Source of the DNA: an uncultured Mailhella sp.
GTDB lineage: Bacteria > Desulfobacterota > Desulfovibrionia > Desulfovibrionales > Desulfovibrionaceae
Assembly (NCBI GenBank): GCA_910577155.1
Contig: CAJTMS010000032.1
Span: 1-25,049 of the forward strand
Length of the DNA: 25,049 nucleotides
Direction of reading: 5' to 3'
Shown in pieces: positions 1-7,133 of this stretch (the stretch's first letter is position 1; each line of letters opens with the position of its first letter). Both the position numbers and the translations under genes were made by a program. Under the pieces are notes generated by a model. The model was not told the origin of the DNA. It did not search any database and saw only the letters and a list, made by a program, of their open reading frames with translations.

Positions 1-51
1 GAGCGGTAGCCGTTAGCGAGTGAACGAGCTCTACGGATAGCGACAGCAGAG
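1..51. repeat. Dispersed repeat, left copy
   Basis: The first bases, GAGCGGTAGC (1-10), are followed by a 21-nt core (12-32). That core recurs exactly, in inverted orientation, at the last 21 bases of the window (25029-25049). GAGCGGCAGC at 25019-25028 matches positions 1-10 in direct orientation with one difference, and CAGCAGAG (44-51) recurs at 25025-25032. No open reading frame covers it. It looks like a small intergenic repeat element whose copies bound the window. I do not recognise the family. Confidence 0.65.
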
Positions 52-76
52 ATAAGATTTTCCCCATAAAAAGAAA

Positions 77-107
77 ATTTTATAATCATCTGATGTGGTT
101 ATAAAAT
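77..107. other. Long AT-rich hairpin of unknown role
   Basis: A perfect 9-bp inverted repeat, ATTTTATAA (77-85) and TTATAAAAT (99-107), encloses a second 4-bp stem, CATC (87-90) with GATG (92-95). No T-run follows on either strand, so it does not look like an intrinsic terminator. It lies between the left repeat copy and the rubrerythrin terminator. It could be an operator or an RNA structure of a gene outside the window. Confidence 0.4.
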
Positions 108-142
108 CAACCTGATACTAAAACAAAGCAAAAAGATTAAAT

Positions 143-177
143 AAAAAATCCCCTTCCAAAACGGAAGAGGATTTTTT
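143..177 (-). terminator. Intrinsic terminator of rubrerythrin gene
   Basis: The inverted repeat AAAAAATCC...CTTCC and GGAAG...GGATTTTTT closes on a short A-rich loop. It has a T-run on the minus strand and also one on the plus strand, so it may act in both directions. It begins 19 bases after the rubrerythrin stop codon. Confidence 0.8.
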
Positions 178-195
178 ATTTGCATTGAAAATCAA

Positions 196-684
196 TTAGC
201 CGACAGTATAGAAAGATTCAGCTTTTGCATGACATACCGGGCAGGTACCGGTCATAGGACCTTCGTGAGTATAACCGCATACCGGGCAAATATAGAAATC
301 AACATTGCCTAATTGGTTATTTGCAGCTTTTTTGTAAAGGTTAGCATGTACTTCTTCAACAGTGTTTACAAAGCCCATGTACTTTGCAGTAGCTGTTTGA
401 CCTTCTGCTTCTGCGTCTTTAATCATATCAGGATACATTTTGGTAAATTCATAGGTTTCACCGTTGATAGCATCTTGAAGGTTAGCGGCAGTATTGCCAA
501 TCTTGCCGGCACTGCGAAGGTGTGCATGAGCATGGATAGTTTCAGCTTCAGCAGCAGCACGGAAAAGTTTTGCTACAACAGGGAGACCTTCTTTATCTGC
601 TTCTTTAGCATAAGCAAGATATTTACGGTTAGCTTGTGATTCACCTGCAAAAGCAGCCATCAAATTTTCTTGTGTTTTAGACAT
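196..684 (-). CDS. rbr: Rubrerythrin
   Basis: Non-haem iron protein that reduces hydrogen peroxide in the cytoplasm of anaerobes, taking electrons from rubredoxin or NADH-linked reductases. The 162 residues show the two-domain plan. An N-terminal four-helix diiron domain carries Glu15 in AGESQANRKY, an EAETIHAHAHL segment and EEVHANLY. A C-terminal rubredoxin-like FeS4 domain has two CxxC pairs (CPVCGYTHEG and CPVCHAK). The start has a GGAG ribosome site (GTGGAGAAAACACT before ATG). It is shorter than the about 190 residues of the Desulfovibrio vulgaris protein, but all metal ligands appear present. A perfect palindrome lies in its promoter region and its own terminator follows, so it is probably a single-gene unit under peroxide-responsive control (inferred). 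Confidence 0.95.
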   Translation of the reverse strand: MSKTQENLMAAFAGESQANRKYLAYAKEADKEGLPVVAKLFRAAAEAETIHAHAHLRSAGKIGNTAANLQDAINGETYEFTKMYPDMIKDAEAEGQTATAKYMGFVNTVEEVHANLYKKAANNQLGNVDFYICPVCGYTHEGPMTGTCPVCHAKAESFYTVG

Positions 685-720
685 AGTGTTTTCTCCACAT
701 TTTGTTATTTAGTGTTCTTT

Positions 721-739
721 ATTAGTAACAATTACTAAT
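721..739. promoter_or_regulatory. Palindromic operator upstream of rubrerythrin
   Basis: ATTAGTAA-CAA-TTACTAAT is a perfect 8-3-8 inverted repeat, 37 bases upstream of the rbr start codon. A minus-strand TTTACA hexamer (764-759) upstream could be a -35 element, which would place the palindrome over the -10 and start region, as expected for a repressor site. Its AT-rich dyad form resembles Fur/PerR-family boxes. Assignment to PerR is inference. Confidence 0.6.
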
Positions 740-791
740 TAGCTTTTTTTATGAGCTTTGTAAAGAACTTTTTTTATTTTTTTTTAAATTT

Positions 792-1466
792 TTAACTATC
801 AAGAATTATTTGATTTTTTATTTGAATTTTTCCATTGCTCGCATTTTTAACGGTTTGAATGAAAGTGTCATTTTGTTGGACAGGCAGTTCCAGCGTATAA
901 GTAATGCGGTTTAAAAATTCTTCCTGTACAATTTTTGCCTGATATGCAGGCAGGTGATAATGCAAAAGGTTGATGTGCTCGTAATCACAGCACAGTGTAA
1001 TGCGGGCATAAACCATTTTATCCGTGCAGGGGAGAATTTCCATTGCATGAGCAACTGCTCCCTGATAAGCTTTGACAAGTCCGCCTGTACCAAGTTTTAT
1101 TCCTCCAAAATAGCGGGTGACAACAGCAACCACTTCGCCAATATCAGAATGTAAAAGAATATTGAGCATGGGTTTTCCGGCTGTTCCATGGGGCTCGCCA
1201 TTGTCTGACTGTCCGATTTGCGCAGTGTCTTTGGGAGCCCCCACTGCAAACGCATAGCAATTATGGGTTGCATCAGGAAATTCCTGAGAGATTTTATCAA
1301 TAAAAATTTTGGCACTTTCTTTTGTATTTGCATGTCCGATACTGACAATAAAAATACTTTTTTTGATTTCCTCCCGTATGCGAAAGCAATACTCGGAAGA
1401 AAGCGGAAAAGGGCTTTTTTCGTCACAGCGTTTTAATTGAGGAATTTTATAGGTTGCATTTGCCAT
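792..1466 (-). CDS. yigZ: YigZ/IMPACT family protein (UPF0029)
   Basis: 224 residues. The N-terminal IMPACT domain is marked by DATHNCYAF, SDNGEPHGTAGKPML and VVTRYFGGIKLGTGGLVKAY, the hallmark block of the family. The C-terminal part fits the small ferredoxin-fold domain of YigZ. The molecular role of bacterial YigZ is not settled; eukaryotic IMPACT regulates the eIF2-alpha kinase GCN2. The start codon lies only about 9 bases after the T-run of the upstream gene's terminator and has no visible Shine-Dalgarno sequence. No alternative ATG lies nearby in frame. It is therefore either transcribed by read-through or from a promoter inside the upstream gene. The rubrerythrin gene follows after 107 bases. 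Confidence 0.88.
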   Translation of the reverse strand: MANATYKIPQLKRCDEKSPFPLSSEYCFRIREEIKKSIFIVSIGHANTKESAKIFIDKISQEFPDATHNCYAFAVGAPKDTAQIGQSDNGEPHGTAGKPMLNILLHSDIGEVVAVVTRYFGGIKLGTGGLVKAYQGAVAHAMEILPCTDKMVYARITLCCDYEHINLLHYHLPAYQAKIVQEEFLNRITYTLELPVQQNDTFIQTVKNASNGKIQIKNQIILDS

Positions 1467-1474
1467 ATACTATG

Positions 1475-1498
1475 AAAAAAAGCCCATTTCTGGGCTTT
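1475..1498 (-). terminator. Intrinsic terminator after the zinc-ribbon gene
   Basis: The 8-bp stem AAAGCCCA (1479-1486) with TGGGCTTT (1491-1498) has a 4-base loop and is followed on the minus strand by seven T residues. It lies just past the stop of the 1516-2337 gene and immediately before the yigZ start codon at 1466. Confidence 0.85.
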
Positions 1499-1515
1499 AT
1501 CGTATTATCGGATTG

Positions 1516-2337
1516 TTAAGAAGAAAAATCACTTTTCAGATTAGCAACATCATCAGGTTTTTCAGCGGAAACAATTTTTATATTAAAATTCGCTGCATTT
1601 TGGGGAGGATTATAGAATACGCACATAAAGGGCGTACTTGCTCCCGGGGCAATGTTGGTGTTTCTTTGCATGATGTCGAGATTATTGTTGAGGTTTTGTT
1701 CCAGTTCCTGTTCATTTAAAACCTGGAGCTGGAAAAGGGAAAGGGAAGTTCCCGCAATTTGTTTCTTATTAATAAGCAGTTCACCGGATTCGCTGTATAA
1801 GGAACATTCAACCTGAACAAGTCCTCGAGCTTCATCAAAGCCATTGACAACTTTTCCTTCAATAACCGTCAGTGTTCCAACTTTATCATTGGGCATCGTG
1901 TATTGGCGAAGTCCATTGATTTGCAAAAGTTTTACTTTTTCTGCCAATTCCTCAATGCGTTTATTTTCGGCATCTATTCTTTTTTGAATATTTGCAGCAT
2001 CTTTATTAAAATATTTTTCTTTTATGGGGTCAAGATAACTCGTGAAAGACCATAATATGGAAAGAAAGCAGACAGCTGAGAAGAAAAGAATTAAAAAAAT
2101 GCGCACGCCTTTGCTCTTTTTTGTCACAGGAGTGTCGGTTGCAAAAGGCGTATCTAAATTGATTTGCGTAGGGTTGTTTTTGCCTTCCGGAGCAGGTTTT
2201 TCCTCCTCTTGAGGTTCATTTGCAGCATCGCGAACAGCAAAAACCGTTTTACAGATAGAGCAGCGTAATTTCTTATCCGGATCATGAACATCCGGTAATT
2301 TAAAAACACTTTTGCAATTTGGACATGTAATAAGCAT
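1516..2337 (-). CDS. MJ0042-type zinc-ribbon membrane protein, DUF3426-like
   Basis: 273 residues. The first 40 form a zinc ribbon with two CxxC pairs (CPNCKSVFKLPD and CSICKTVF), as in the MJ0042/zinc_ribbon_5 family. A linker rich in Glu and Pro leads to one membrane helix (about residues 76-98, IFLILFFSAVCFLSILWSF). A predicted extracytoplasmic part contains a coiled-coil segment (about 110-140) and a beta-rich domain like DUF3426. The zinc ribbon would face the cytoplasm. The function of this architecture is not known. AGGAAAG precedes the ATG. It sits 23 bases after hpt in the same transcription unit and is followed by a strong terminator, so it is the last gene of the tlpA-hpt unit. Confidence 0.8.
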   Translation of the reverse strand: MLITCPNCKSVFKLPDVHDPDKKLRCSICKTVFAVRDAANEPQEEEKPAPEGKNNPTQINLDTPFATDTPVTKKSKGVRIFLILFFSAVCFLSILWSFTSYLDPIKEKYFNKDAANIQKRIDAENKRIEELAEKVKLLQINGLRQYTMPNDKVGTLTVIEGKVVNGFDEARGLVQVECSLYSESGELLINKKQIAGTSLSLFQLQVLNEQELEQNLNNNLDIMQRNTNIAPGASTPFMCVFYNPPQNAANFNIKIVSAEKPDDVANLKSDFSS

Positions 2338-2360
2338 ATACTTTCCTGTCTGTTATAATT

Positions 2361-2882
2361 CTATAATTCAACTTCGCAAATGTTTGGCAAATAGCGATAT
2401 TTTTCAGCATAATCAAGACCATATCCAACAAGAAAACCGTCTTGAATATAAAAACCGACAAAATCAATGGGAATAGCTTTTTCACGTCTTGCTTTTTTAC
2501 TGAGCAGCGTAGCGATTTTAACGCTTTTTGCTTTTCTCACAGAAAGCTGTTTAAGCAAAAACTCCATGGTAAGCCCGGTATCGACAATGTCTTCAACAAT
2601 GAGAACATGCTTATCTTCCACATTGATTTCAATATCTTTGGTAAAGGCGATAGAATGGGAAGACGTATCACTGCTGCCGTAGCTCGCCAGACGGACAAAG
2701 TCAATTTCATGGGGGCAGTCAATGGCGCGCACCAAATCACTGAAAAAGAGAAAAGCTCCTTTTAAAACACAAATCAAAACAAGGGGTTCATCTTTGTAAA
2801 TTTGAGAAATTTCTTTGCCCAAATTTTTGACGCGTTCCTGTATTTCCTGTGCAGAAAAAACTTCTTTTAATGTATGCTGCAT
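2361..2882 (-). CDS. hpt: Hypoxanthine phosphoribosyltransferase
   Basis: Purine salvage enzyme that joins hypoxanthine or guanine to PRPP to make IMP or GMP in the cytoplasm. The 173-residue length is typical. The PRPP-binding signature VLIVEDIVDTGLT is at about residues 93-105. Upstream lies VLKGAFLFFSDLVRAI, and downstream the base-binding region DFVGFYIQDGFLVGYGLDY. A GGAAG ribosome site precedes the ATG. It lies 12 bases downstream of tlpA and 23 upstream of the zinc-ribbon gene, so it is the middle gene of a three-gene unit. Confidence 0.95.
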   Translation of the reverse strand: MQHTLKEVFSAQEIQERVKNLGKEISQIYKDEPLVLICVLKGAFLFFSDLVRAIDCPHEIDFVRLASYGSSDTSSHSIAFTKDIEINVEDKHVLIVEDIVDTGLTMEFLLKQLSVRKAKSVKIATLLSKKARREKAIPIDFVGFYIQDGFLVGYGLDYAEKYRYLPNICEVEL

Positions 2883-2894
2883 AATTTGCTTCCT

Positions 2895-3362
2895 TTATTT
2901 CGTCAGTCCGTATTCAATAAGCTCTGATAAACGTTTGAAGGGAACTGCCCCTGCATCTGTATAAATTGCTTTGCCTGCTTTGCTGTAAATGATATTAAAA
3001 GGAATGGTTTGGAATCCGAAAAAACTGCTGATATTTCCCTGAAAATCATGATAGGTTTCATAATTGACGCCCGCTTTTTTATTAAAATCAAGCATGGTAT
3101 TTTTTTCATCGTCCAAATTAATGCCAATAATTCTCAGCTGTTCAGAAGAAAATTGTTTTCTCAGTTCTATCAGTTCCTGAATTTCCTGTCTGCAGGGGGG
3201 ACACCATGATGCATAAAAATTTACCAATACAACATGTTTATTGGAAGATTCTGCAATTTCATTGAGTAAATCGGTACTTGTTTTAATATCATTTGCATAG
3301 CTTTGGGAAAAGCTCATACAAAAAATAAAGAGAAAAGCAAAAAATGATTTTAAAATATTCAT
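2895..3362 (-). CDS. TlpA-family periplasmic thioredoxin
   Basis: 155 residues with an N-terminal signal peptide (MNILKSFFAFLFIFCMSFSQSYA). The thioredoxin fold has the active site WCPPC at about residues 52-56 and the family cis-Pro region (TIPFNIIY). Proteins of this type are thiol-disulphide oxidoreductases in the periplasm, often serving cytochrome c maturation or oxidative protein repair; the partner here is unknown. A second in-frame ATG lies 12 bases upstream (3374). I prefer 3362 because AGGA sits 5 bases ahead of it and because the promoter TATAAT at 3392-3387 would put the transcript start near 3380, leaving almost no leader for 3374. Confidence 0.88.
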   Translation of the reverse strand: MNILKSFFAFLFIFCMSFSQSYANDIKTSTDLLNEIAESSNKHVVLVNFYASWCPPCRQEIQELIELRKQFSSEQLRIIGINLDDEKNTMLDFNKKAGVNYETYHDFQGNISSFFGFQTIPFNIIYSKAGKAIYTDAGAVPFKRLSELIEYGLTK

Positions 3363-3386
3363 CGTAATCCTCATTAATTTCCGTTT

Positions 3387-3414
3387 ATTATATTCAAAAA
3401 CAAAAAAAATGCAA
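3387..3414 (-). promoter_or_regulatory. Promoter of the tlpA-hpt-zinc-ribbon unit
   Basis: On the minus strand TTGCAT (3414-3409), a 16-base T-rich spacer and a perfect TATAAT (3392-3387) form a sigma-70-type promoter. The predicted transcript start is near 3380, just upstream of the tlpA start. It lies between metH and tlpA, so tlpA need not depend on the metH transcript. The -35 match is weak; the -10 is perfect. Confidence 0.6.
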
Positions 3415-3433
3415 TGTGAAAATTTGCGTTAAA

Positions 3434-5854
3434 TTAATTGCCAAGCAATTCTTTGGCAACGCGTACAGCCTCTACGGCGTCAAGGGCATAACCATGTGCC
3501 TGTATGCTTTTTGCGTATTCTCCGGTCACAACAGCACCGCCGATCATGACTTTACAGGAACAATTTTTTTCTTGGAGAAGTTTAATAGTTTCTTCCATTC
3601 TTGGCATTGTTGTTGTCATAAGTGCTGATAATCCAATCAACCGGACATTTTCTTCCACAGCTTTTTGAACAATTGTTTCAGCCGGTACATCTTTTCCTAA
3701 ATCAATCACTTCATAACCGTGATTGGAAAGAAGCAGTCCCACAATGTTCTTGCCGATATCATGGATATCTCCTTGTACTGTTGCAAGAATAATCTTTTGT
3801 TTATCATTATTTTGACCGCTTTGTTCAAGCAAAGGTTTAACATGTGCAAAAGCTGTTTGCATGGTGGAAGCAGAGCGGAGCAGCTGGGGAAGAAAATACT
3901 CTTTTTTCTCGTACAGGGTTCCCACTTCCTGAATCGCTGGAATAAGGCGTTCCCGTACTAATTTAAAGGGGTCTGCTCCTTTTTGCAATTCTTCATCAAC
4001 CATGTGAAGAATGTGATCTTTATCGCCAAGAATAACCGCTTCTTCAATGGTTTTTGCCCCAACTTTCACCTGATTTGCTGCCAGAGCCTGATTTTGGCTT
4101 TGTGACGTCCATTTTGCATACGTATTTGTGAAATGCTCTGCATTGGAATCAAAGCCTAAAAGCAGATTTGCACTGTCGAGGGCTTCCCGAATTCTGATAT
4201 TGGAAGGGTTGGCAATGCAGGAGGTTAAACCGGAGCCGGCTGCCATGGCAAAGAAAGAGGAGTTTACAAGATCCCTTGCAGGCAAGCCAAAGGAAATATT
4301 AGATAAACCAAGGGTTGTGGGCAAATGTTCCGCATGGCACCATTCTACTGTTTCAAGGCAGGCTTTAGGAGCATGGCTGTCAGAAGCGGCGGTCAATGCT
4401 AAAATATCAACCATAATCAGGTGACGGGGGATATGATATTGTTCTGCTTTTATAAGTAATTGTTCAATTATTCTTATACGTTCACCGGCGGATTTAGGAA
4501 GGTTTGCACCTGTCAGAGGAAGCAAAATAAAGGGAGAACCCCACATTTTACAAATGGGAGCAAGCCGTTCCATTTTGTTCTCTTCACCGCTTATGGAGTT
4601 GACAAGAGCAGCCCCCGGGTGGAACGGCAATGCTTCAATAATGGCATCAGGATTTGAAGAATCGATGCAAAGTGGGGTTTGTACACGTGAAACCAGTGTT
4701 TCCACAAGGGAGGGAAGCATTGTTTCTTCTTGTACATGGGGCGCACCCACATTGACGTCTAAAACTTTTGTTCCCATGGCAATTTGTTCATCAGCATATT
4801 GCAGGGCAAGGTCAAATTTACCGGCTTGCAGTTCTGCGGTAAGGGCTTTTTTTCCTGTTGGATTGATACGTTCCCCAATCATGAGAAGGGGATGATTTTT
4901 TCCAATATGCACAAGGGATGAACGGGAAGTAAGGCGTATCCCATAAGGGAGCGTGCGTTTTTGCTCACAAATGGCAAGGGAAAGCACTTTGCTGCACAGG
5001 GCTTTGATATGGGCAGGGCTTGTTCCGCAGCAGCCGCCTAAAATATAAACGCCTTCTTTTGCTATATGACTTGTCTGTTCTGCAAAATCGTCAGGGGCAA
5101 GCCTAAAAACTGTTTCCCCGTCAATAAGCTCAGGCAGGCCTGCATTCGGTTCAGCAAAAACAGGCAATGTACAGTTTGATAAAATCCGTTTTATCACAGG
5201 AAGCATTTGCTCGGGACCTGCTCCGCAGTTGACCCCAATAGCGTCAATATCCATATTTTGCATAGTTGCTGCAAAAATTTCAGGACTGGATCCTGTCAGG
5301 CTGACGCCGTCTTCAAAGGTCATGGAAACAAAAACAGGCAAATTGGTTTCCATGCGTACAGCGGCAACAGCAGCTCTTGCTTCTGCAAGATCAAATTGTG
5401 TTTCAATGAATATTAAATCAACACCGCCTTTGACCAAGCCCCGGACTTGTTCCCGTATGGCAGAAATGAAATCCTGTGGTTCCAGTTCGCCAAGGGGGCG
5501 TAAAAATTTTCCCACAGGTCCAATATCACCAGCCACAAAACAGGGCTTGTCACCGCTTTGTTTTACTTGGTTGACGGCTTTTCTTGCCACTAACGCCATT
5601 TTTTCGTTAAATTCTTCAACGGCAAGATTTGACGGAAGCTTGTATTTCGTTCCGCCAAACGTAGATGTAAGAATGATATTTGCACCTGCATTTAAATATT
5701 CTAAATGGATTTTTTCTACAATGTCAGGGCGTTCCATGCAAAATTCTGCCGGATTTGCACCATTTGGCATACCAAGGGACTGCAGCATGGTTCCCATTGC
5801 CCCGTCAATAAAAAGAGAGGTTTTATTTTTTAAAAGAGTGCGTAAATCGTTCAT
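3434..5854 (-). CDS. metH: Cobalamin-dependent methionine synthase, core form
   Basis: Transfers the methyl group of methyltetrahydrofolate through cobalamin to homocysteine. 806 residues in the order homocysteine-binding barrel (about 1-300), pterin-binding barrel (about 320-580, MIGERINPTGKK and LDVNVGA), cobalamin cap helices and cobalamin-binding Rossmann domain (to the end). The three zinc-ligand cysteines are visible: Cys about 209 in VNCGAGPE and the pair at about 274-275 in GGCCGT. The cobalt-ligand motif DIHDIG is at about 696. The C-terminal AdoMet-dependent reactivation domain of the 1227-residue Escherichia coli enzyme is absent. The open frame ends cleanly after the B12 domain, so this is the short form known in several anaerobes, not a truncation. 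AGGAG precedes the ATG. No cobalamin riboswitch was seen upstream. Confidence 0.95.
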   Translation of the reverse strand: MNDLRTLLKNKTSLFIDGAMGTMLQSLGMPNGANPAEFCMERPDIVEKIHLEYLNAGANIILTSTFGGTKYKLPSNLAVEEFNEKMALVARKAVNQVKQSGDKPCFVAGDIGPVGKFLRPLGELEPQDFISAIREQVRGLVKGGVDLIFIETQFDLAEARAAVAAVRMETNLPVFVSMTFEDGVSLTGSSPEIFAATMQNMDIDAIGVNCGAGPEQMLPVIKRILSNCTLPVFAEPNAGLPELIDGETVFRLAPDDFAEQTSHIAKEGVYILGGCCGTSPAHIKALCSKVLSLAICEQKRTLPYGIRLTSRSSLVHIGKNHPLLMIGERINPTGKKALTAELQAGKFDLALQYADEQIAMGTKVLDVNVGAPHVQEETMLPSLVETLVSRVQTPLCIDSSNPDAIIEALPFHPGAALVNSISGEENKMERLAPICKMWGSPFILLPLTGANLPKSAGERIRIIEQLLIKAEQYHIPRHLIMVDILALTAASDSHAPKACLETVEWCHAEHLPTTLGLSNISFGLPARDLVNSSFFAMAAGSGLTSCIANPSNIRIREALDSANLLLGFDSNAEHFTNTYAKWTSQSQNQALAANQVKVGAKTIEEAVILGDKDHILHMVDEELQKGADPFKLVRERLIPAIQEVGTLYEKKEYFLPQLLRSASTMQTAFAHVKPLLEQSGQNNDKQKIILATVQGDIHDIGKNIVGLLLSNHGYEVIDLGKDVPAETIVQKAVEENVRLIGLSALMTTTMPRMEETIKLLQEKNCSCKVMIGGAVVTGEYAKSIQAHGYALDAVEAVRVAKELLGN

Positions 5855-5905
5855 GAAAGACTCCTGATCTATGTAATCTGTTTATTTCTTTTGTTATTTT
5901 TAAAC

Positions 5906-5934
5906 TTGCTAATATAGAAAATACAGACTAAACT
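5906..5934 (+). promoter_or_regulatory. Candidate promoter of the rpoH operon
   Basis: TTGCTA (5906-5911), a 17-base spacer and TAAACT (5929-5934) lie in the 140-base gap between the divergent metH and rpoH genes. Each hexamer matches consensus in 4 of 6 positions, so this is only a candidate. The predicted leader is about 57 bases. The rest of the gap holds the metH ribosome site and a GTTTAAAC palindrome (5966-5973). Confidence 0.35.
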
Positions 5935-5997
5935 AAATCACTTTATGCGTATGCTGATTAGTTAAGTTTAAACATATATAACAAGAAATTATTGACT

Positions 5998-7122
5998 ATG
6001 GAAGAAAAAAATACAGAAAAAAAAATGACAGGAAAAAATGAAGCAAAAGACAAAGATATTGTTCTTGAAGCTGAACTTATGCCTGATGATTTTTCTGACG
6101 AAAATATAGAAAATGAAGATGTTGATGAATTTTTTGATCAAGAAGATTTCTCAGCAGATAAAGAGTATTTGGAGCCGATTCATTATCCCCATGATAATCA
6201 GTATGCCCTGGAAGAAAATCAGGATAATAATGCCCTTATGGTTGCTCCGCACCATTTGCCGGCAGTTCAGGATAATTTGCAGTTATATTTACGTGAAGTC
6301 AGCAAATTCCCTTTACTTGAGGCAGATGAAGAAGTAGAGCTTGCAAGGCGTGTTCGTGATAAAGGGGACAGCGAAGCTGCGTTTCGGATTATTTCTTCCC
6401 ATTTGCGTTTAGTGGTTCGTGTCGCCATGGATTTTCAGCGCAGGTGGATGCAAAATGTCCTTGATTTAATTCAGGAAGGCAATGTAGGGCTGATGCGTGC
6501 CGTGAATAAGTTTGATCCCGATAAAGGCATAAAGTTTTCCTATTATGCAACCTTTTGGATAAAAGCGTATATTCTCAAGTTTATCATGGATAACTGGAGA
6601 ATGGTAAAAATCGGTACAACACAGGCACAGCGGAAGCTTTTTTATAATCTGAATAAAGAGCGGCAAAAACTCATTGCCCAAGGTTTTGATCCCGATGAAA
6701 AAACATTGTCAGAAGCTCTTGGGGTAAGTGTTGATCAGGTTGTTGAAATGCAGCAGCGCCTTGATACAAGTGACTTATCTCTTGATATGCCTGCAAATGG
6801 TGATGATACAAGCGGCAGTACAAAACTGGATTTTTTACCTGCACTGACAGCAGGTGTTGAAAACAGTATTGCCAGTGATGAGTTATCCGAGTTAGTTCGC
6901 TATAGTTTAAAAGATTTGCTGCCTGATTTATCCGATAAGGAACTTTTTATTTTAGAACACCGGCTTTTGACCGATGACCCCGTAACATTGCGTGAAATCG
7001 GTGAAAAATATCATGTAAGCCGTGAGCGTATCCGTCAGTTGGAAGCTCGTTTACTGGTAAAATTAAAAAACCATTTGGGCAGTAAAATAAAAGATTTTTC
7101 AGAAGAATGGATACATTCATAA
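5998..7122 (+). CDS. rpoH: RNA polymerase sigma factor RpoH (sigma-32 type)
   Basis: Sigma-70-family factor that directs RNA polymerase to heat-shock promoters. 374 residues from the ATG at 5998; a TTG six bases upstream is in frame but less likely. After an acidic leader of about 85 residues come region 1.2 (LQLYLREVSKFPLL), region 2 (DLIQEGNVGLMRAVNKFD at about 156, YYATFWIKAYILKFI at about 182), the RpoH box QRKLFYNLN at about 211, and the region 4.2 helix-turn-helix (LREIGEKYHVSRERIRQLE from about 331). The RpoH box separates it from RpoD and RpoS. It is about 90 residues longer than the 284-residue E. coli protein, mostly from the leader. First gene of an operon with two lipoprotein genes and rpiB. 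Confidence 0.92.
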   Translation: MEEKNTEKKMTGKNEAKDKDIVLEAELMPDDFSDENIENEDVDEFFDQEDFSADKEYLEPIHYPHDNQYALEENQDNNALMVAPHHLPAVQDNLQLYLREVSKFPLLEADEEVELARRVRDKGDSEAAFRIISSHLRLVVRVAMDFQRRWMQNVLDLIQEGNVGLMRAVNKFDPDKGIKFSYYATFWIKAYILKFIMDNWRMVKIGTTQAQRKLFYNLNKERQKLIAQGFDPDEKTLSEALGVSVDQVVEMQQRLDTSDLSLDMPANGDDTSGSTKLDFLPALTAGVENSIASDELSELVRYSLKDLLPDLSDKELFILEHRLLTDDPVTLREIGEKYHVSRERIRQLEARLLVKLKNHLGSKIKDFSEEWIHS

Positions 7123-7133
7123 ATAGGACAACT

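Noticed and set aside
5229..5867. A 212-residue open frame on the plus strand opposite the metH start region
   Set aside because: It lies wholly antisense to well-supported metH domains, has no recognisable motif, and is rich in Ser and Ala as expected from a shadow frame.
5966..5973. GTTTAAAC palindrome upstream of rpoH
   Set aside because: An 8-base AT-rich palindrome is expected by chance in DNA of this composition and no second copy was seen.
5855..5997. Possible cobalamin or SAM riboswitch upstream of metH
   Set aside because: Only about 140 bases separate metH from rpoH, the region is very AT-rich, and no B12-box-like conserved segment or compact GC stem was seen.
7107..7133. Upstream ATG for the TPR lipoprotein, overlapping the rpoH end
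   Set aside because: It would put nine extra residues before a good lipoprotein signal peptide, and the ATG at 7134 has AGGA at proper spacing.
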